From Bacillota bacterium (lineage in GTDB: Bacteria > Bacillota > Clostridia > Lachnospirales > Lachnospiraceae), in contig JAFACO010000383.1 in the NCBI GenBank assembly GCA_023425485.1, positions 1-8,405 of the forward strand: a stretch of DNA of 8,405 nt. Direction: 5' to 3'. The translations under genes were made by a program, and so were the position numbers. The notes beneath the pieces were generated by a model, which searched no databases, was not told the origin of the DNA, and saw only the letters and a program-made list of their open reading frames with translations. Shown here one piece after another: positions 6,862-8,405 of the stretch; within the stretch, counting starts at the first letter, position 1, and the number at the start of each line of letters is the position of its first letter.

Positions 6862-6908
6862 AAGGAGTAATATATCTCTCTGAACCTTTTGGATATATTA
6901 CTCCTTTT
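6862..6908 (+). terminator. Rho-independent terminator of arr
   Basis: A perfect 15-bp inverted repeat (AAGGAGTAATATATC at 6862-6876 with GATATATTACTCCTT at 6892-6906) closes a 15-base loop, 15 bases after the arr stop. The Ts at 6905-6908 give only a short T-tract. There is no T-run on the minus strand, so it should serve arr rather than the convergent alpha-galactosidase gene. Confidence 0.8.
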
Positions 6909-7077
6909 ACAATTGCATTATCAAGATGATGCTACATTAAAGTTCTTTTCATCACTACGTATATTTATTGCCACAGATCCCTGTGATTTCATGGCATATG
7001 AGGGAAGAATCGGTTTTGAATATGGTAATCAATTAGACATGGCTGCCATATTTTATGATGCTATGGCTTATAGGTAA
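6909..7077 (+). other. Short unexplained open stretch, possible gene remnant
   Basis: The plus frame is open across this interval to a TAA at 7075-7077, inside the end of the convergent alpha-galactosidase gene. It translates plausibly (IFIATDPCDFMAYEGRIG, then DMAAIFYDAMAYR). The only upstream start is a TTG inside the arr terminator loop with no ribosome binding site. I do not recognise the protein. It may be a fragment left by the insertion that brought arr, or a chance open frame. A 23-codon minus-strand frame starting near 6993 is equally unsupported. Confidence 0.2.
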
Positions 7078-8405
7078 CCACATATAACCTTGTAGAGAAG
7101 TCTCCCATAAGCCTAGTTCCCTCTTGTACTCCTACTCCAGAAAACTGCTGTGAAAGTTTGATACCAGCATTGACAAACATATCGCCATAACCCTGATATG
7201 CTTCTAATTCACTTATAAATAGTTCGTCCCCTGGTATCAGATCGAGGTGTTGTCTACGACCTTTAATTTCGTATACCGCTTCTGGTAGAAGGTCATTTAT
7301 TTTAAGAATATCACTTGGAGGGTTCGCCTGCGCCAGTCCTTGATAGGTTAATAAAATCCCTTCTTTCCTATCCTCTGACAATACCTGCCATGCAACTTGA
7401 TTATCCTCGGAGTATATGCGATAGAAATTCCCAAACTGGAGTAAACTTCTATACTCTTTATAGAAAGCAATCTGTTTCTTAATCGCTGTTTTTTCGGCTT
7501 CGTTCAATTTGGTTATATCAATCTCGTAACCCAACACTCCAAAGCAAGCAACCTGAAACCTAGTCTCAATCGAGGTAGTACGAAGAGTTTGGTGATTTGG
7601 AACAGCACTTACATGTGCTGTCATGGTGGATAGCGGATAACCATAGGATGTTCCCTGCTGGATATTAATTCTTTGGTTTGCGTCCGTATTATCCGAGGTC
7701 CAGATTTGGGGCATATATGCCAGAATACCAAGGTCAAATCGATTACCTCCTGCGGAGCAGCCCTCAAATAGAATCTTTGGAAATGCTTTCGTAATTTGTT
7801 CCAGCATATCATATAAACCAAGGATGTAACGGTGATAAAACTCTCCTTGATTTCGTCCCAGACTTACTGAATATGCATCAGACATATGACGGTTCATATC
7901 CCATTTGACATACTCAATAGGTGCACTTTTTAGTACCTTAGAGATTGCGCCAACACAATAACTTACAACTTCTGGTCTTGTTAAATCAAGCACATATTGG
8001 TCTCTTCCTACATAGGTCTCGCGATTAGGTGCTTTCACTGCCCAATCAGGATGCAGCTCGTATAGATTACTTATTTCACTAATCATTTCTGGTTCAAACC
8101 ACAATCCAAATTTGAGTCCTACTTCATGAATTTGATCAGTAAACTTTTTCAAAGAACCCCCAAGTTTCTCTTCATTCACTGTCCAGTCTCCCAAGGAGGA
8201 AGTATCACTGGAACGATTGGAGAACCAGCCATCATCCAGAACGAGCATTTCCATGCCCAAATCTTTGGCTTCTTTCGCGATTTCAAGAAGCTTTCTATCA
8301 TTAAAATTAAAATAAGTGGCTTCCCAGTTATTTATTAAGATAGGTCTTTCTTTATAAGCCCAATCAGCTGAAATGATGTGATGGTTGACAAACCGATGCA
8401 TATTG
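7061..8405 (-). CDS. GH36 alpha-galactosidase (5' end outside window)
   Basis: Hydrolyses terminal alpha-1,6-galactose from melibiose, raffinose and related sugars, presumably in the cytoplasm after uptake by the neighbouring ABC transporter. The frame stays open to the window edge. The ATG at 8399-8401 is internal, because NNWEATYF normally lies well inside GH36 proteins after a large N-terminal beta-sandwich. Numbering from that M, landmarks are INNWEATYF (23-31), VLDDGWF (54-60), GLWFEPEM (99-106), YVKWDMNRH (164-172) with probable nucleophile D168, EGCSAGGNRFD (213-223), and WTSDNTDAN (234-242) with probable acid/base D237. SAVPNHQT follows at 265-272. The C-terminal beta domain ends near GDFSTRLYVV, as usual for the family, so the 3' end is complete. 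All visible catalytic motifs are intact, in contrast to the interrupted GH36 gene at 1-1461. It converges with arr, and I see no clear terminator of its own. Confidence 0.96.
   Translation of the reverse strand, partial: NMHRFVNHHIISADWAYKERPILINNWEATYFNFNDRKLLEIAKEAKDLGMEMLVLDDGWFSNRSSDTSSLGDWTVNEEKLGGSLKKFTDQIHEVGLKFGLWFEPEMISEISNLYELHPDWAVKAPNRETYVGRDQYVLDLTRPEVVSYCVGAISKVLKSAPIEYVKWDMNRHMSDAYSVSLGRNQGEFYHRYILGLYDMLEQITKAFPKILFEGCSAGGNRFDLGILAYMPQIWTSDNTDANQRINIQQGTSYGYPLSTMTAHVSAVPNHQTLRTTSIETRFQVACFGVLGYEIDITKLNEAEKTAIKKQIAFYKEYRSLLQFGNFYRIYSEDNQVAWQVLSEDRKEGILLTYQGLAQANPPSDILKINDLLPEAVYEIKGRRQHLDLIPGDELFISELEAYQGYGDMFVNAGIKLSQQFSGVGVQEGTRLMGDFSTRLYVVTYKP

Overview
This window looks like AT-rich, low-GC Firmicutes DNA, most likely from a Clostridia or Lachnospiraceae-type anaerobe. 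The signs are strong AGGAGG-type ribosome binding sites, a lysine-led lipoprotein signal ending in AC-GSS, and the gene content. The species cannot be named from the sequence alone.

Most of the window is an alpha-galactoside uptake and breakdown locus read on the minus strand. In transcription order it has a family GH36 alpha-galactosidase (7061-8405, 5' end outside the window), a sugar-binding lipoprotein (3765-5093), two ABC permeases that overlap by one base (2740-3630 and 1868-2740), and a second, divergent GH36-type alpha-galactosidase (1-1461, 3' end outside the window). No ATPase gene is visible, so the transporter probably uses a shared MsmX/UgpC-type ATPase encoded elsewhere. The likely substrates are raffinose, melibiose or galactosyl oligosaccharides: the lipoprotein and permeases would import them and the GH36 enzymes would release galactose in the cytoplasm.

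The second alpha-galactosidase is interrupted by one in-frame TAA at 922-924. The frame is open and GH36-like on both sides, so this is a recent nonsense mutation, a sequencing error or, least likely, readthrough. The 406 bases between it and the last permease hold a 13-nt tandem repeat array and a 116-nt palindrome.

A plus-strand block (about 5290-6910) sits between the first alpha-galactosidase and the binding-protein gene. It holds the 5' part of a small conserved-hypothetical gene joined out of frame to the tail of a two-helix membrane protein, a GNAT acetyltransferase, and an Arr-type rifamycin ADP-ribosyltransferase with all three expected active-site residues and a clean terminator. 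This block diverges from the binding-protein gene and converges on the first alpha-galactosidase. It looks like an accessory insertion of resistance and stress genes in a carbohydrate locus.

I did not find a wholly new biological system. The points most worth a second look are the interrupted alpha-galactosidase, the chimeric small-gene remnant, the palindrome plus tandem-repeat spacer, and the placement of arr.
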